Source of the DNA: Rhodococcus sp. 14-2483-1-2
Lineage (GTDB): Bacteria > Actinomycetota > Actinomycetes > Mycobacteriales > Mycobacteriaceae
Reading direction: 5' to 3'
DNA length: 64,000 nt
Assembly: GCF_002259405.1 (NCBI RefSeq)
Contig: NZ_NPFW01000021.1
Span: 372,001-436,000 of the forward strand
Position 1 is the first letter of the stretch, and each line of letters begins with the position of its first letter. The translations under genes and the position numbers were made by a program. The notes under the pieces are model-generated. The model was not told the origin of the DNA, did no database searches, and saw only the letters and a program-made list of their open reading frames with translations. Shown piece by piece: positions 36,173 to 46,745 of the stretch.

Positions 36173-36536
36173 GTCGTTTCTGCCCTCGGACGGACGCCGC
36201 CGAATCGCCCGTAGCCCTCCGCTTCGCGTCGAGGGCCGGCTCGGCCGTCCCCGCGCACGGGAGTTCTGGGATGCCTCCCCGACATCCCCCACTTTCACCC
36301 ACAGTCCCCACTTCTCCCCACCCGAGCCCCACTGGAGGGTCGAGATCTGCGTTCGTTCACCACGCCCGATGCCGAGGTGCTGGTCAGGCGGCTTCAACGA
36401 TGGACTCGAGCGCTGTCGCTCCCGAATCGAACCGGCGATGTCGCCTGCGGCGTCGCGGCCGACGACACCGATCTTGTGCATGCTGAGCTGCATGAATGTC
36501 ATTTCGGTCAAAGTTTTCCGGCTGTGGATGGTTCGA
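36173..36536. other. Gene-free stretch upstream of mraZ
   Basis: About 360 bases between the terminator and the MraZ operator. It is unusually C-rich on the plus strand at 36270-36335 (runs of CCCC spaced by short ACT-rich pieces). I see no gene with family-like sequence, ribosome site or conserved RNA motif; promoters for the dcw operon probably lie in its right half. Confidence 0.5.
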
Positions 36537-36561
36537 AGTGGGGGAGAGTGGGGTAAAGTGG
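36537..36561 (+). promoter_or_regulatory. MraZ operator: three direct AGTGG repeats at 10-bp spacing
   Basis: AGTGG occurs at 36537, 36547 and 36557, each one helical turn apart, in the context AGTGGGGGAG AGTGGGGTAA AGTGG. Known MraZ boxes are direct repeats of (A)GTGG/TGGG with 10-base periodicity. The third copy overlaps TAAAGT (36554-36559), a possible -10, so MraZ binding would block transcription of its own operon. It ends 33 bases before mraZ. Confidence 0.85.
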
Positions 36562-36594
36562 TCCGCAGCGGAGAGTCGAGGCTGGAGGTGGCGA

Positions 36595-37026
36595 GTGTTT
36601 CTCGGTACCTACACGCCGAAGCTCGACGACAAAGGTCGACTCACGTTGCCGGCCAAGTTTCGGGACGCGCTTGCAGGAGGAGTCATGGTGAGCAAGGGGC
36701 AGGATTTCAGCCTCGCTGTCTACACCGCGGCGGACTTCGCAGAGCGCTCACGGAAATTGACGGCGGCTTCTCGTGCCAACCCCAAAGCCCGTGCCTACGT
36801 TCGTCAGTTCTTTTCGGGAACCGACGAACAGCGGCCGGACGGACAGGGTCGTATCACCATCAGTCCCGAGCATCGCCGCTATGCGGGGCTCGAACGAAAC
36901 TGCGTGGTGATCGGTTCGATGGACTTCATCGAAATCTGGAACGACGAAGCGTGGGCGCGCTACTCCGCTGAGAACGAGCAGGACTTCTCCGACGCTTTCG
37001 ACGAGTCCCTCGGAGGGATCTTGTAG
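36595..37026 (+). CDS. mraZ: Transcriptional regulator MraZ
   Basis: A 143-residue double AbrB-fold protein that represses the division and wall (dcw) cluster. Both D-x-K-G-R DNA-binding motifs are recognisable: [16 protein letters not shown] near 10-25 and the degenerate D-G-Q-G-R-I-T-I-S in the second half. GTG 36595 follows GGAGGTGG. The length is that of mycobacterial MraZ. Its operator lies immediately upstream. Confidence 0.96.
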   Translation: MFLGTYTPKLDDKGRLTLPAKFRDALAGGVMVSKGQDFSLAVYTAADFAERSRKLTAASRANPKARAYVRQFFSGTDEQRPDGQGRITISPEHRRYAGLERNCVVIGSMDFIEIWNDEAWARYSAENEQDFSDAFDESLGGIL

Positions 37027-37067
37027 CCCCAACCAGGTCGCCTGCGAGTGCAGCGAGGCCTCTGCCC

Positions 37068-37146
37068 GATCAGAACCCTGACGTTCTTCCCCAACGCCAG
37101 GTTTCGCAGATCAGGACCCTGACGTTCTTCCCCAACGCCAGGTTCC
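37068..37146. repeat. Two-copy 41-bp-spaced hairpin repeat between mraZ and rsmH
   Basis: Near-identical units begin at 37068 and 37109; about 36 of the first 38 bases agree. Each unit contains CCTGACGTT-cttcccc-AACGCCAGG, an imperfect inverted repeat able to form a hairpin with a seven-base loop. The rest of the 220-base gap holds no gene. It resembles a small interspersed palindromic repeat. Confidence 0.85.
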
Positions 37147-37246
37147 CTATCGGACAGGGACCTCGATGCATTCGCATCGGCTTCGGTGGGCGACCCGCAC
37201 GGCCCGGACCCGGGCGAGAAGTACGTACGCGCGACCGGGAGGAACC

Positions 37247-38278
37247 ATGACGGAGGGCACCGGACCGGACGACAACGAGTCGTCCGCCGACCGAACCCAC
37301 CGTCGATCCGCAGGCCCGGTCCACGTTCCGGTTCGACTCGAACGAGCCGACGAATTGCTCGGACCCGCACTCGAATCCACCGGCGACACCCGAGTCATGA
37401 TCGACGCAACACTCGGACTCGGCGGTCACGCCGAGCACTTCCTGCGGACCTATCCGCACCTGCATCTCATCGGACTCGACCGGGACCCCGACGCGCTCGA
37501 GCTGGCCGGAGCCCGGTTGGCTCCGTTCGCTGATCGAATCACGTTGGTGCACACGACCTACGACGGCATCGCCGACGCGCTCGACGAGGCAGGCCTGCCT
37601 GCGGTCGATTCCGTTCACGCCATCCTGTTCGACCTCGGAGTGTCGTCCATGCAGTTGGACGAGTCCGATCGCGGATTCGCGTACTCCGTCGACGCCCCAC
37701 TGGACATGCGAATGAATCCGACCGTGGGAATCACCGCCGCAGACGTGCTCAACACGTACTCGCACGGCGACATCGCCCGGGTTCTCAGCACCTACGGCGA
37801 GGAACGATTCGCCGGCAAGATCGCCTCGGCTGTACTGCGTCGACGAGAGCACACGCCCTTCACCACGAGCGGCCCGTTGGTCGAATTGCTCTATGCCGCA
37901 ATCCCGGCCGCGACGCGGCGCACCGGCGGACACCCTGCCAAGCGCACCTTCCAAGCGCTGCGCATCGAGGTCAACGGTGAACTGGATTCGTTGAAGGCGG
38001 CGGTCCCTGCCGGGCTCGACGCGTTGGCTGTCGGCGGCCGGGTGGTCTTCATGTCGTATCAATCGCTCGAAGATCGAGTTGTCAAGCAGGAGTTGGCACC
38101 TCGGATCAAGTCGCGCAGTCCCGAGGGGCTGCCGGTCGAGCTACCCGGAATGGGTCCGGAGTTTCGGCTCCTGACCAGAGGTGCCGAGCGTGCCTCGGAT
38201 GCAGAAATCGACGTCAACCCACGTTCGGCTCCGGTGAGATTGCGCGCCGCCGAACGGATTGCAAGGAGAGCGGAATGA
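37247..38278 (+). CDS. rsmH: 16S rRNA (cytosine1402-N4)-methyltransferase RsmH
   Basis: Formerly MraW; methylates N4 of C1402 in 16S rRNA using S-adenosylmethionine. The 343-residue protein shows the SAM site [13 protein letters not shown], acidic D in GLDRDPDAL, and family blocks [39 protein letters not shown] and [18 protein letters not shown] lies five bases before ATG 37247. Its stop overlaps the FtsL-like gene start (ATGA). Confidence 0.97.
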   Translation: MTEGTGPDDNESSADRTHRRSAGPVHVPVRLERADELLGPALESTGDTRVMIDATLGLGGHAEHFLRTYPHLHLIGLDRDPDALELAGARLAPFADRITLVHTTYDGIADALDEAGLPAVDSVHAILFDLGVSSMQLDESDRGFAYSVDAPLDMRMNPTVGITAADVLNTYSHGDIARVLSTYGEERFAGKIASAVLRRREHTPFTTSGPLVELLYAAIPAATRRTGGHPAKRTFQALRIEVNGELDSLKAAVPAGLDALAVGGRVVFMSYQSLEDRVVKQELAPRIKSRSPEGLPVELPGMGPEFRLLTRGAERASDAEIDVNPRSAPVRLRAAERIARRAE

Positions 38279-39069
38279 CGGTTCCAGGCACAACCGTTGG
38301 GACACAACGCAATCGGGTTCCAGCGCCGCGGCACGAACGTACGGGTAAGGGCGGTGGACGATCCGGTGCTGCACTGCGCGCATACGAGCGCAGGCAACAG
38401 CGCGCGTCGATCCACACCTCGGATTCTGCGCGTGGATCCGGAACCGGTGCGCGGCCTTCGTTGAACGGGAGCGCTATCGCAGCGCGAATTCCGTTCGTCG
38501 CCTTGATCATCGGCCTGCTCGCCATCGGTCTCGGTCTGACGTTGCTGCTGACCACTCGGTCCGCGGGCGACTCCTACGATCTCAGCGCCGCCAAGGCCGT
38601 CAATGCCGAACTGGCTCAGCAGCGGGCGTCGCTGCAGCGTGATGTCGAGTTGGCGGAGTCGGCTCCGGAGTTGGCGCGCAAGGCCGCCGAGCTCGGAATG
38701 GTCCCGGTGAAGAACTCTGCGCATCTCATCGTCGCGCCGGACGGCGGCGTCCAGGTCGTCGGTACCCCGGCTCCGGCGGACGGTGCACCGGTGGCACCAC
38801 TCGATCCGGTATCGTCCGCGGCCGCAGGCGAGGGCACCGTCGCGAATCCGAGCACACAGTCACAGCAGCAGCAGACGCCGAGAAGCGCCTCGCAGCCCAA
38901 TCGGACGTCGGGAACGATCGACACCCGTGCCGCCACGCCGAATACAAGCAATGGAGCTGGAAACACCGCGCTTGCTGAACAATTGGTTCCCATGAGCATC
39001 CCCTCGCTCGAAACACCTGCGGTCGAAGCCCCCGAGCCCACCGGCGAAGCATCGGGTGACGGGCAGTGA
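38275..39069 (+). CDS. FtsL-like septal membrane protein (Rv2164c-like)
   Basis: A 264-residue bitopic protein: a basic cytoplasmic region of 65 residues, one membrane helix near 72-93, a short coiled-coil segment ([19 protein letters not shown]), then a long Pro/Ala/Gln/Thr-rich external tail. It lies between rsmH and ftsI, the place of ftsL, and has four-base overlaps on both sides. The tail is longer than in E. coli FtsL, as in mycobacteria. It probably works with FtsQ and FtsB in the divisome. Confidence 0.85.
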   Translation: MTVPGTTVGTQRNRVPAPRHERTGKGGGRSGAALRAYERRQQRASIHTSDSARGSGTGARPSLNGSAIAARIPFVALIIGLLAIGLGLTLLLTTRSAGDSYDLSAAKAVNAELAQQRASLQRDVELAESAPELARKAAELGMVPVKNSAHLIVAPDGGVQVVGTPAPADGAPVAPLDPVSSAAAGEGTVANPSTQSQQQQTPRSASQPNRTSGTIDTRAATPNTSNGAGNTALAEQLVPMSIPSLETPAVEAPEPTGEASGDGQ

Positions 39070-40922
39070 CCAGGCCTTCGCCTGCTCCACGTCGTCGGCC
39101 GCCGAGCCGAAAGCGTCTCGACTCGTCCACCTTTCGGTTTCGCCACGGCACCGGCCGCGTTCTGATGTACCTGGCGCTCGCCGTCGCGGCGGCCCAGTTG
39201 CTGTGGATTCAGGGATTCGACGCGCCGAGGTTGTCGGCCGAGTCGGCGTCCCAACGCACCACCACGCTCGTCGATCCGGCGATGCGTGGATCCATCCTGG
39301 ACCGGAACGGCAACCCGATCGCCTTCACGATGGAGGCCAAAGCGCTGACGTTCCAACCGGTTCGGGTTCGCAAGGAACTCGACGAGGCCCGGGCGAAGGA
39401 CCCGACCGAACCGGAGACGGATCAGTACCTCGAGGACATCGCCGCGCGCATCCACAGCGACCTCGGCGATGTGATCAGCGAGAAGGACCTGCTCGCGAAG
39501 CTGAAGAGCAACGACGAGTTCACCTACCTCGCCCGCGGGGTGGACGCCACCGTGGCGTCGAAGATCAGCAAGGATTTCAAGCAGGTAGGACTCGAGCGTC
39601 AGGACATCCGTGAGTACCCGGGCGGATCGCTGGCCGGGAACATCGTCGGTGCCACCGGATGGGACGGACACGGTCTGCTCGGTCTGGAGGATTCGCTCGA
39701 CGCGACCCTGGCCGGAACCGACGGTTCGCAGACCTACGACCGCGGATCCGACGGTGCCGTCATTCCCGGAAGCTGGCGGGACAAGCAGCCGGCCGTGAAC
39801 GGTTCGAGCGTCGAACTGACCATCGATGCAGATCTGCAGTACTACGTGCAGCAGCAGGTGCAGCTGGCGAAGGACCTGTCGGGAGCGAAGAACGCCTCGG
39901 CGTACGTGCAGGATTCGCACACCGGCGAGGTGCTCGCCATGTCGAACGACAACACCTTCAACCCCGGTATCGGGGTCGGCAACAACGAGCGCACCAAGGA
40001 AATGGGCAATCTGTCCGTCACCACGCCGTTCGAACCCGGTTCGGTGAACAAGATCATCACCGCGGCCGCAGCCATCGAGTACGGACTCACCACACCCGAC
40101 GAGGTGCTGCAGGTACCGGGCAGCATCTTCATGTCCGGCGTGTCGGTCAAGGATGCGTGGGACCACGGCGTCGCGCCGTACACGTCGACCGGTGTGTTCG
40201 GTAAGTCGTCGAACGTCGGCACCCTCATGCTGGCGCAGCGCGTCGGGGAGGATCGCTACGCGGACATGCTCACCAGGTTCGGCCTCGGCCAACGCAGCGA
40301 CGTCGGTCTGCCCGGCGAGAGCGCGGGAAACGTACCGAGCCGTGATCAGTGGTCGGGCGGCACGTTCGCCAACCTCCCCATCGGTCAGGGACTGTCCATG
40401 ACGCTGTTGCAGATGACCGGGATGTACCAGGCCATCGCCAACGACGGAGTCCGCATCCCGCCGCGGATCGTCGAAGCGACGGTGGACGCCAACGGTCAGC
40501 GAACCGAGACCCAGCAGCCCGACGGTGTGTACGTGGTCAGTCCCGATACCGCGAAGACGGTCCGCAACATGTTCCGATCCGTCACCCAGGACGACACCGG
40601 AAATCAGCGCGGTACCGGAGTCGCTGCGGGCGTCGAGGGTTACCAGATCAGTGGCAAGACAGGTACGGCTCAGCAGGTCGACCCCGAGTGCAAGTGCTAC
40701 TCGAACTCGAACTACTGGATCACTTTCGCCGGTATCGCGCCCGCGGACGATCCCCGCTACGTGATCGGAATCATGCTCGACGCCCCGACGCGCAGCGCGG
40801 ACGGTTCGGGCGGTCAGTCGGCAGCACCGCTGTTCCACAACATCGCCAGCTGGATGCTGCAGCGGGACAGCGTGCCGATGTCCGCCGACCCCGGACCCAA
40901 GCTGGTTCTGCAGGCGGACTGA
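39066..40922 (+). CDS. ftsI: Septal peptidoglycan transpeptidase FtsI (PbpB)
   Basis: A 618-residue class B penicillin-binding protein that cross-links septal peptidoglycan. A membrane helix at about 31-50 is followed by the pedestal domain with R-G-S-I-L-D-R-N-G, then the transpeptidase domain with S326-V-N-K329, the S-S-N motif at 381-383 and K531-T-G. Two cysteines in the C-terminal region (E-C-K-C-Y) are characteristic of actinobacterial PbpB. GTG 39066 overlaps the preceding stop by four bases. FtsW, encoded in the same cluster, is its glycosyltransferase partner. Confidence 0.96.
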   Translation: MTRPSPAPRRRPPSRKRLDSSTFRFRHGTGRVLMYLALAVAAAQLLWIQGFDAPRLSAESASQRTTTLVDPAMRGSILDRNGNPIAFTMEAKALTFQPVRVRKELDEARAKDPTEPETDQYLEDIAARIHSDLGDVISEKDLLAKLKSNDEFTYLARGVDATVASKISKDFKQVGLERQDIREYPGGSLAGNIVGATGWDGHGLLGLEDSLDATLAGTDGSQTYDRGSDGAVIPGSWRDKQPAVNGSSVELTIDADLQYYVQQQVQLAKDLSGAKNASAYVQDSHTGEVLAMSNDNTFNPGIGVGNNERTKEMGNLSVTTPFEPGSVNKIITAAAAIEYGLTTPDEVLQVPGSIFMSGVSVKDAWDHGVAPYTSTGVFGKSSNVGTLMLAQRVGEDRYADMLTRFGLGQRSDVGLPGESAGNVPSRDQWSGGTFANLPIGQGLSMTLLQMTGMYQAIANDGVRIPPRIVEATVDANGQRTETQQPDGVYVVSPDTAKTVRNMFRSVTQDDTGNQRGTGVAAGVEGYQISGKTGTAQQVDPECKCYSNSNYWITFAGIAPADDPRYVIGIMLDAPTRSADGSGGQSAAPLFHNIASWMLQRDSVPMSADPGPKLVLQAD

Positions 40923-41080
40923 GATTCCGACCCGCCGGTTCGGGAGTCGGGGCGGCGACATGACTGTCCCGGACGCCGGTAATCTGACACATCGGCTCGT
41001 CCGTGTTCGTTCGGCTGTCGCCGCGGCGTGATCGAGCCGCGGCGGGCGCGCGGCCGGCAGTAGAGAGGAAGGGAGCAGGA

Positions 41081-42682
41081 GTGACTGTGTCATCGGATTC
41101 ACAACCGGCTCCGGGTTCACGTCCGGCGCATCCACCACACACCGAAGTTCGGGAGGTGGCGTCCGCGGTCGGTGCAACGATCGGCGAGGGCGACCCCGCC
41201 GGTGTGAGCGTGACCGGTATCGATCTGCGAGCACAGTCCGTTCTTCCCGGCGATCTCTTCGCAGCACTGCCCGGATCTTCTCGACACGGTGCCGAGTTCG
41301 TCGCCGACGCGATCGAGCGTGGTGCGGTGGCGGTGTTCACCGACCCGGCCGGACTCGAGATCGTGCGGGGAGCGCTCGCAGGCACGGATCGACAGTTTCC
41401 GGTGCTCGTGCACGAACGTCCGCGCCAGGTGTTGGGGGCGATCTCCGCTCTGGTGTACGGCAACCCGTCGTCGAAGATGACCGTCATCGGTATCACCGGT
41501 ACGTCGGGAAAGACGACGACGTCGTATCTGCTCGAAGCCGGGCTGACCGCTGCCGGTCGGCGGTGCGGTCTGATCGGGACCATCGAGACACGTGTTCTCG
41601 GCCGGCACGTACCGAGCGCGCTCACCACTCCCGAGGCTCCACAACTGCACGCGCTCTTCGCCGTCATGGTGGAGGAGGGTGTCGACACGGTGGTGATGGA
41701 AGTGTCCTCGCACGCGTTGTCCCTCGGCCGGGTCGACGGCACCCGCTTCGCGATCGGTGCGTTCACCAATCTTTCGCAGGACCACCTCGACTTCCACGAT
41801 TCTCTCGAGGACTACTTCTCGGCCAAGAGTCGCCTGTTCGCGGCCGACTCGGCGGTTCGTGCCGACACCGCCGTCGTCTGTGTCGACGACGCGTGGGGCG
41901 TGCGGATGGCAGACATCGCTCGAGCGGCCGGGTCGACCGTGGTGACCGCGTCGACCGGTGCCGAGTCACAGTGGACGGTCTCGGACTGGGCCAAGCACGA
42001 CGACGGCACACAGTCGTTCACCGTCGCCGATCCGCAGGGTGCGTCACTTCCGGTCTCGGTCCGGTTGCCGGGTCGCTACAACGTCGCCAACACCGTCCTC
42101 GCGTTGGCTACTTGCGCTGCGGCCGGGGTCGACGTGCGCAGCGCTGTGGCCGGGGTCGCCACGGTCGACGTGCCGGGTCGCGTGCAGCGGATCGATCGTG
42201 GACAGAACTTCCTTGCGGTGGTCGACTACGCGCACAAGCCTGCGGCCGTCGAGGCCGTGCTGGCGACGCTGCGCGAATCCTCGCGCGGACGGATAGCGGT
42301 TGTGCTCGGAGCAGGTGGCGACCGCGACACCGCGAAGCGTCCGCTGATGGGCGCTGCCGGAGCGCGCGGTGCCGAGCTGCTGGTGGTGACGGACGACAAC
42401 CCGCGCAGCGAGGATCCGGCCGCCATTCGGCAGGCCGTCGAGGACGGCGCGCTGTCGGTGCCCGACGAGGCCCGCGGTGAAGTACGGAACGTGGCAGGCC
42501 GCGCAGCGGCGATCGAGCAGGCCGTGGCGTGGGCACGTGAAGGGGATGTTGTGTTGATCGCAGGTAAAGGGCACGAGACCGGCCAAGAGGTAGCGGGTGT
42601 GAAGCATCCGTTCGACGACCGAGTGGTACTGGCCTCGGCCATCGATGCGCGTCGGGTCGGCACGAGCGCGGGCGTACGGTGA
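41081..42682 (+). CDS. murE: UDP-MurNAc-L-Ala-D-Glu:meso-diaminopimelate ligase MurE
   Basis: A 533-residue cytoplasmic Mur ligase. The ATP loop GTSGKTTT lies at 140-147, the carbamylated-lysine region and H-x-x-x-L-S-L-G follow ([15 protein letters not shown]), and D-N-P-R at 439-442 identifies specificity for meso-diaminopimelate, consistent with a mycolata wall. GTG 41081 is preceded by GGGAGCAGGA. A 158-base gap after ftsI separates it; the start of the next gene overlaps its stop. Confidence 0.96.
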   Translation: MTVSSDSQPAPGSRPAHPPHTEVREVASAVGATIGEGDPAGVSVTGIDLRAQSVLPGDLFAALPGSSRHGAEFVADAIERGAVAVFTDPAGLEIVRGALAGTDRQFPVLVHERPRQVLGAISALVYGNPSSKMTVIGITGTSGKTTTSYLLEAGLTAAGRRCGLIGTIETRVLGRHVPSALTTPEAPQLHALFAVMVEEGVDTVVMEVSSHALSLGRVDGTRFAIGAFTNLSQDHLDFHDSLEDYFSAKSRLFAADSAVRADTAVVCVDDAWGVRMADIARAAGSTVVTASTGAESQWTVSDWAKHDDGTQSFTVADPQGASLPVSVRLPGRYNVANTVLALATCAAAGVDVRSAVAGVATVDVPGRVQRIDRGQNFLAVVDYAHKPAAVEAVLATLRESSRGRIAVVLGAGGDRDTAKRPLMGAAGARGAELLVVTDDNPRSEDPAAIRQAVEDGALSVPDEARGEVRNVAGRAAAIEQAVAWAREGDVVLIAGKGHETGQEVAGVKHPFDDRVVLASAIDARRVGTSAGVR

Positions 42683-44187
42683 TCCCACTCTCGATCGACC
42701 GCATCGCCGAGATCGTCGGAGGCACGGTGCACGACGTGCCGGATCCGACGGTCGTGGTGCCGGGGCCGGTGGAGTTCGACTCCCGCAAGGTGACCTCCGG
42801 CAGTATCTTCCTCGCCCTCCCCGGAGCGAAGGTGGACGGTCACGACCACGCCGCCGACGCGGTTGCCGCCGGTGCGGCCCTGGTGCTGGCCGCGCGTCCG
42901 GTGGGTGTACCGGCCGTGGTCGTGCGTCCGGTTCCGCACGACAGTCGCGCGATGGCGCTCGAGAACGACCCCGACGGCTCCGGTTCGGCAGTGTTGACCG
43001 CACTGGGCGCTCTGGCCCGGGCCTCGGTGCTCGAGTTGACCGCCGAACACGGCCTGACCGTCGTCGGCGTGACGGGATCCTCGGGGAAGACCTCCACCAA
43101 GGATCTGATTTCCGCAGTCCTCGAGCCCCTGGGCTCGGTGGTGGCACCACCCGGATCGTTCAACAACGAACTGGGACATCCGTGGACGGCGCTGCGAGCC
43201 GATGCCGAGACCGATTTCCTCTGTCTCGAGTTGTCCGCCAGGGGAATCGGTCACATCGCCGAACTCGCCACGCTCGCACCGCCCAGGATCGGGGTGGTCC
43301 TCAACGTCGGCACCGCGCACCTGGGCGAGTTCGGCTCGCGCGCGGCCATCGCACTAGCGAAGGGCGAACTGGTCGAAGCACTGCCGAGTGCTGCCGACGG
43401 GGGAGTGGCGATTCTCAACATCGATGACCGACTGGTCGCCGAGATGGCCACCCGCACAACGGCATCCGTCGTCACGGTGGGACGCAACGCAGATGCCGAC
43501 ATCAGGGCGATCGACGTGCAGGTCGACACCGACGCCCGGGCGTCGTTCACGCTCGAATGCGCAGCGGGTTCGGTACCGATCACGCTGGCGGTGCACGGTG
43601 AGCATCAGGTCGGCAACGCCCTCGCGGCAGCGGCCGTCGCACTCGAGTGTGGAGAAACGCTGACGCAGGTTGCTCAGGCGCTCGGGACGGCCGCACCGAC
43701 GTCGATCAGGCGGATGGACGTGCGCACCCGCGCCGACGGCGTCACTGTCGTCAACGATTCGTACAACGCCAACCCCGATTCGATGCGCGCTGCACTCAAG
43801 GCGCTGGTGTCGATGTCGCGTCGCGACGACGGACCGAAACGCCGCAGCTGGGCGGTGCTGGGGGAGATGGGCGAACTGGGTTCGGACTCGGTGGTCGAGC
43901 ACGACGCGATCGGCCGGCTCGCCGTCCGCCTCGACGTCGATCGTCTGATCATCGTCGACTCGGGACGTCCTACTCGTGCGCTGCATCAGGGTGCAGTCAT
44001 GGAAGGTTCGTGGGGCGAGGAATCGATGCTGGTGCCCGACCGTGAATCGGCGATCGAAGTGCTGCAGGAGGAGGTGCGTCCCGGCGACATCGTGCTGGTG
44101 AAGGCCTCGCAGTCCGGGGCGATGTGGACCGTCGCAGACGCTCTGCTGGCCGATGCCTCCGGTGTCGCTGCGGAGGGTGAGCAGTGA
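42679..44187 (+). CDS. murF: UDP-MurNAc-tripeptide:D-Ala-D-Ala ligase MurF
   Basis: A 502-residue Mur ligase that completes the pentapeptide precursor. The N-terminal domain contains [16 protein letters not shown], the ATP loop reads GSSGKTSTK, and family blocks [17 protein letters not shown] and N-D-S-Y-N-A-N-P are present. GTG 42679 and the stop both form four-base overlaps with murE and mraY. Confidence 0.97.
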   Translation: MIPLSIDRIAEIVGGTVHDVPDPTVVVPGPVEFDSRKVTSGSIFLALPGAKVDGHDHAADAVAAGAALVLAARPVGVPAVVVRPVPHDSRAMALENDPDGSGSAVLTALGALARASVLELTAEHGLTVVGVTGSSGKTSTKDLISAVLEPLGSVVAPPGSFNNELGHPWTALRADAETDFLCLELSARGIGHIAELATLAPPRIGVVLNVGTAHLGEFGSRAAIALAKGELVEALPSAADGGVAILNIDDRLVAEMATRTTASVVTVGRNADADIRAIDVQVDTDARASFTLECAAGSVPITLAVHGEHQVGNALAAAAVALECGETLTQVAQALGTAAPTSIRRMDVRTRADGVTVVNDSYNANPDSMRAALKALVSMSRRDDGPKRRSWAVLGEMGELGSDSVVEHDAIGRLAVRLDVDRLIIVDSGRPTRALHQGAVMEGSWGEESMLVPDRESAIEVLQEEVRPGDIVLVKASQSGAMWTVADALLADASGVAAEGEQ

Positions 44188-45269
44188 GGCAGATCCTGTT
44201 CGCCGGAGGCATCGCACTCGCGGTCGCGATTCTGCTGACCCCGGTCCTGATCAAGACCTTCTCGAAACAGGGCTTCGGCCAGGAGATCCGGGTGGAGGGC
44301 CCGGCGAGTCACCAGTCCAAGCGGGGCACACCGACAATGGGCGGCGTCGCAATTCTGGTCGGCATCTGGGCCGGGTACTGGGGCTCGCATCTGATCGGCA
44401 TCGGCTACGACGCGGACGGTCCGTCGGCCTCGGCCCTGCTCGTTCTCGGCCTGACCACGGTGCTCGGTCTCGTGGGCTTTCTCGACGACTTCATCAAGAT
44501 CCGCAAGCAGCGCAACCTGGGTCTGAACGCCACCGGCAAGTACGTCGGTCAGATAACGGCTGCCGTGCTGTTCGCGATCCTGGTGTTGCAGTTCCGCAGC
44601 GAGAGCGGGCTCACTCCGGGCAGCACCCAACTGTCGTACGTTCGCGACATCGCCACGTGGTCGATGTCCGCGGTGGTCTTCGTGTTCTTCGTCTGCCTGC
44701 TCGTGATCGCGTGGTCCAACTCGGTCAACCTCACCGACGGACTCGACGGCCTCGCCGCCGGGTCGATGACGCTGGTGCTCGGTGCTTACACCGTCATCAC
44801 TTTCTGGCAGTACCGCCAGGCGTGTGCTGGGCCCGCCGGTCCTGCCCCCGGCTGCTACGACGTCCGAGATCCCCTCGATCTGGCCCTGGTCTGCGCCTCG
44901 GCAGCGGGAGCCTGCATCGGCTTTCTGTGGTGGAACGCCGCGCCGGCCAAGATCTTCATGGGTGACACCGGTTCACTGGCCCTCGGCGGTCTGATCGCAG
45001 GCCTGTCGGTGGTGACCAAGACCGAGCTGATCATGGTGGTCATCGGTGCACTGTTCGTCGCCGAGGCCGCGTCGGTCGTCATCCAGGTCGCGGTGTTCCG
45101 GTCCAGTCGCCGACGCGTGTTCCGCATGGCACCGTTCCATCATCACTTCGAGTTGGCCGGATGGGCCGAGACGACGGTGATCATCCGGTTCTGGTTGTTG
45201 GCCGCCATCGCGTCGGCCGTCGGACTCGCTCTGTTCTACAGCGAGTATCTCGCTGCTGTCGGCGGATAG
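44184..45269 (+). CDS. mraY: Phospho-MurNAc-pentapeptide-transferase MraY
   Basis: A 361-residue integral membrane enzyme making lipid I from UDP-MurNAc-pentapeptide and undecaprenyl phosphate. Visible motifs: T-P-T-M-G-G near 48, the D-D-F-I-K aspartates near 100, [13 protein letters not shown] near 185, and the [12 protein letters not shown] and P-F-H-H-H-F-E blocks. About ten membrane helices. GTG 44184 overlaps murF; murD begins three bases after its stop. Confidence 0.97.
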   Translation: MRQILFAGGIALAVAILLTPVLIKTFSKQGFGQEIRVEGPASHQSKRGTPTMGGVAILVGIWAGYWGSHLIGIGYDADGPSASALLVLGLTTVLGLVGFLDDFIKIRKQRNLGLNATGKYVGQITAAVLFAILVLQFRSESGLTPGSTQLSYVRDIATWSMSAVVFVFFVCLLVIAWSNSVNLTDGLDGLAAGSMTLVLGAYTVITFWQYRQACAGPAGPAPGCYDVRDPLDLALVCASAAGACIGFLWWNAAPAKIFMGDTGSLALGGLIAGLSVVTKTELIMVVIGALFVAEAASVVIQVAVFRSSRRRVFRMAPFHHHFELAGWAETTVIIRFWLLAAIASAVGLALFYSEYLAAVGG

Positions 45270-45272
45270 AGC

Positions 45273-46745
45273 ATGGACGAACTCGTGCACGACTCTCGGA
45301 CCGATCTGACCTGGTTGCGTGGCAGCGCGGTGCTGGTGACCGGTGCCCGCATCTCGGGACTCGCCGTCGTGCAACCACTGCTCGATCTCGGTGCCGTCGT
45401 CACGGTCACCGACTCCAATCGTGCCGCGCTGGACGAGGCGTCGAACTCCGGTGCTGCGGTGGTGCTGCAGGACGACCTGCTCGCCGATCCAGCGGCGCTC
45501 GCAGCGTTTTCGCTCGTCGTCACCAGTCCAGGGTTTCGTCCCGACTCTCCGGTGTTGGCCGCTGCCACGAAGCAGGGCATTCCGGTGTGGGGCGATGTCG
45601 AGTTGTCCTGGCACGTGGACCGGGTCGAGCTGTACGGACCCCGAACCCGCTGGCTGGTCGTCACCGGCACCAACGGAAAGACGACCACCACCTCGATGCT
45701 GGCGTCGATACTCGACGCCGCAGGCATCGAGTCGGTCGCCTGCGGCAACATCGGACTCCCCATCGCCGACGCATTGCGCGGTACCCCACATCCGAGTGTG
45801 CTGGCGGTGGAGTTGTCGTCGTTCCAGTTGTTCTGGGCTCCGTCGGTGCGTCCGGCGGCGGGGGTGGTGCTCAACATCGCCGAGGACCATCTCGATTGGC
45901 ACGGCGGTATGGACGGGTACGTCCAGGCCAAGGCTCGTGCGTTGAGCGGCGATGTCGCGGTGGTCGGTCTCGACGACTCCAGGGCGGCGAGCCTGGCGGC
46001 CGGGTCTGCGGCGGCGACCGTCGTCGGTTTCCGGCTGGGTGAGCCGGCCTCGGGTGAGCTGGGAGTGCGGGCGGGGCTGCTCGTGGACAACGCCTTCGGG
46101 GAGGACGTCGATCTTCTCGCTGCGGACGACGTGGAGCCGAGCGGCCCGTCCGGCGTTCTCGATGCGCTCGCTGCGGGCGCGCTGGCTCGTTCGATCGGAG
46201 TGGCGGCCGGAGCTGTTCGGGTAGGGCTGCAGACCTACCGAGTGGGACCGCATCGTGCTGCGGTGGTGCGCGAGCTCGGCGGGGTGACGTTCATCGACGA
46301 TTCGAAGGCAACGAACCCGCACGCTGCTCGCTCCTCGATTTCTGCGCACGATCGCGTCGTGTGGATCGCGGGTGGGCTGTTGAAGGGTGCGGTGATCGAC
46401 GATCTGGTGGTCGAGATCGCCGATCGGCTCGTGGCCGCGGTCGTTCTCGGGCGCGATGGGATGCAGATCGCGGAGGCTTTGGCGCGACACGCGCCCGATG
46501 TTCCGGTCGTCAGGCTCCCTTCGGGAGACGATGCTGGTGTGACTCATGGTGCTGAAGATGCTGATGCGGTGATGCGGGCGGTCGTGGCCCATGCGGCCGA
46601 ACTCGCCGCGCCGGGGGATACGGTCCTGCTGGCCCCGGCCGCCGCGTCACTGGACATGTTCGCCGACTACGGCCACCGCGGCCGCAGCTTCGCCGAGTCG
46701 GTCCAGCGCCTCGATGCCACCGACATCGGATCGCCGCGATCGTGA
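45273..46745 (+). CDS. murD: UDP-MurNAc-L-alanine:D-glutamate ligase MurD
   Basis: A 490-residue Mur ligase. An N-terminal Rossmann domain (V-L-V-T-G-A-R-I-S-G) is followed by the ATP loop TGTNGKTTTT, then V-E-L-S-S-F-Q-L, the N-I-A-E-D-H-L-D-W-H block and D-D-S-K-A-T-N-P. Slightly longer than average because of an Ala/Gly-rich insert around 235-275. Coupled to ftsW by a four-base overlap. Confidence 0.96.
   Translation: MDELVHDSRTDLTWLRGSAVLVTGARISGLAVVQPLLDLGAVVTVTDSNRAALDEASNSGAAVVLQDDLLADPAALAAFSLVVTSPGFRPDSPVLAAATKQGIPVWGDVELSWHVDRVELYGPRTRWLVVTGTNGKTTTTSMLASILDAAGIESVACGNIGLPIADALRGTPHPSVLAVELSSFQLFWAPSVRPAAGVVLNIAEDHLDWHGGMDGYVQAKARALSGDVAVVGLDDSRAASLAAGSAAATVVGFRLGEPASGELGVRAGLLVDNAFGEDVDLLAADDVEPSGPSGVLDALAAGALARSIGVAAGAVRVGLQTYRVGPHRAAVVRELGGVTFIDDSKATNPHAARSSISAHDRVVWIAGGLLKGAVIDDLVVEIADRLVAAVVLGRDGMQIAEALARHAPDVPVVRLPSGDDAGVTHGAEDADAVMRAVVAHAAELAAPGDTVLLAPAAASLDMFADYGHRGRSFAESVQRLDATDIGSPRS

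Noticed and set aside
36173..36536. Small protein or RNA gene in the gap before mraZ
   Set aside because: Open frames here have no ribosome site or recognisable sequence, and no conserved RNA motif is seen.
38616..41267. An 883-codon open frame antisense to the FtsL-like gene and ftsI
   Set aside because: Composition artefact of GC-rich third positions; no ribosome site or motif.
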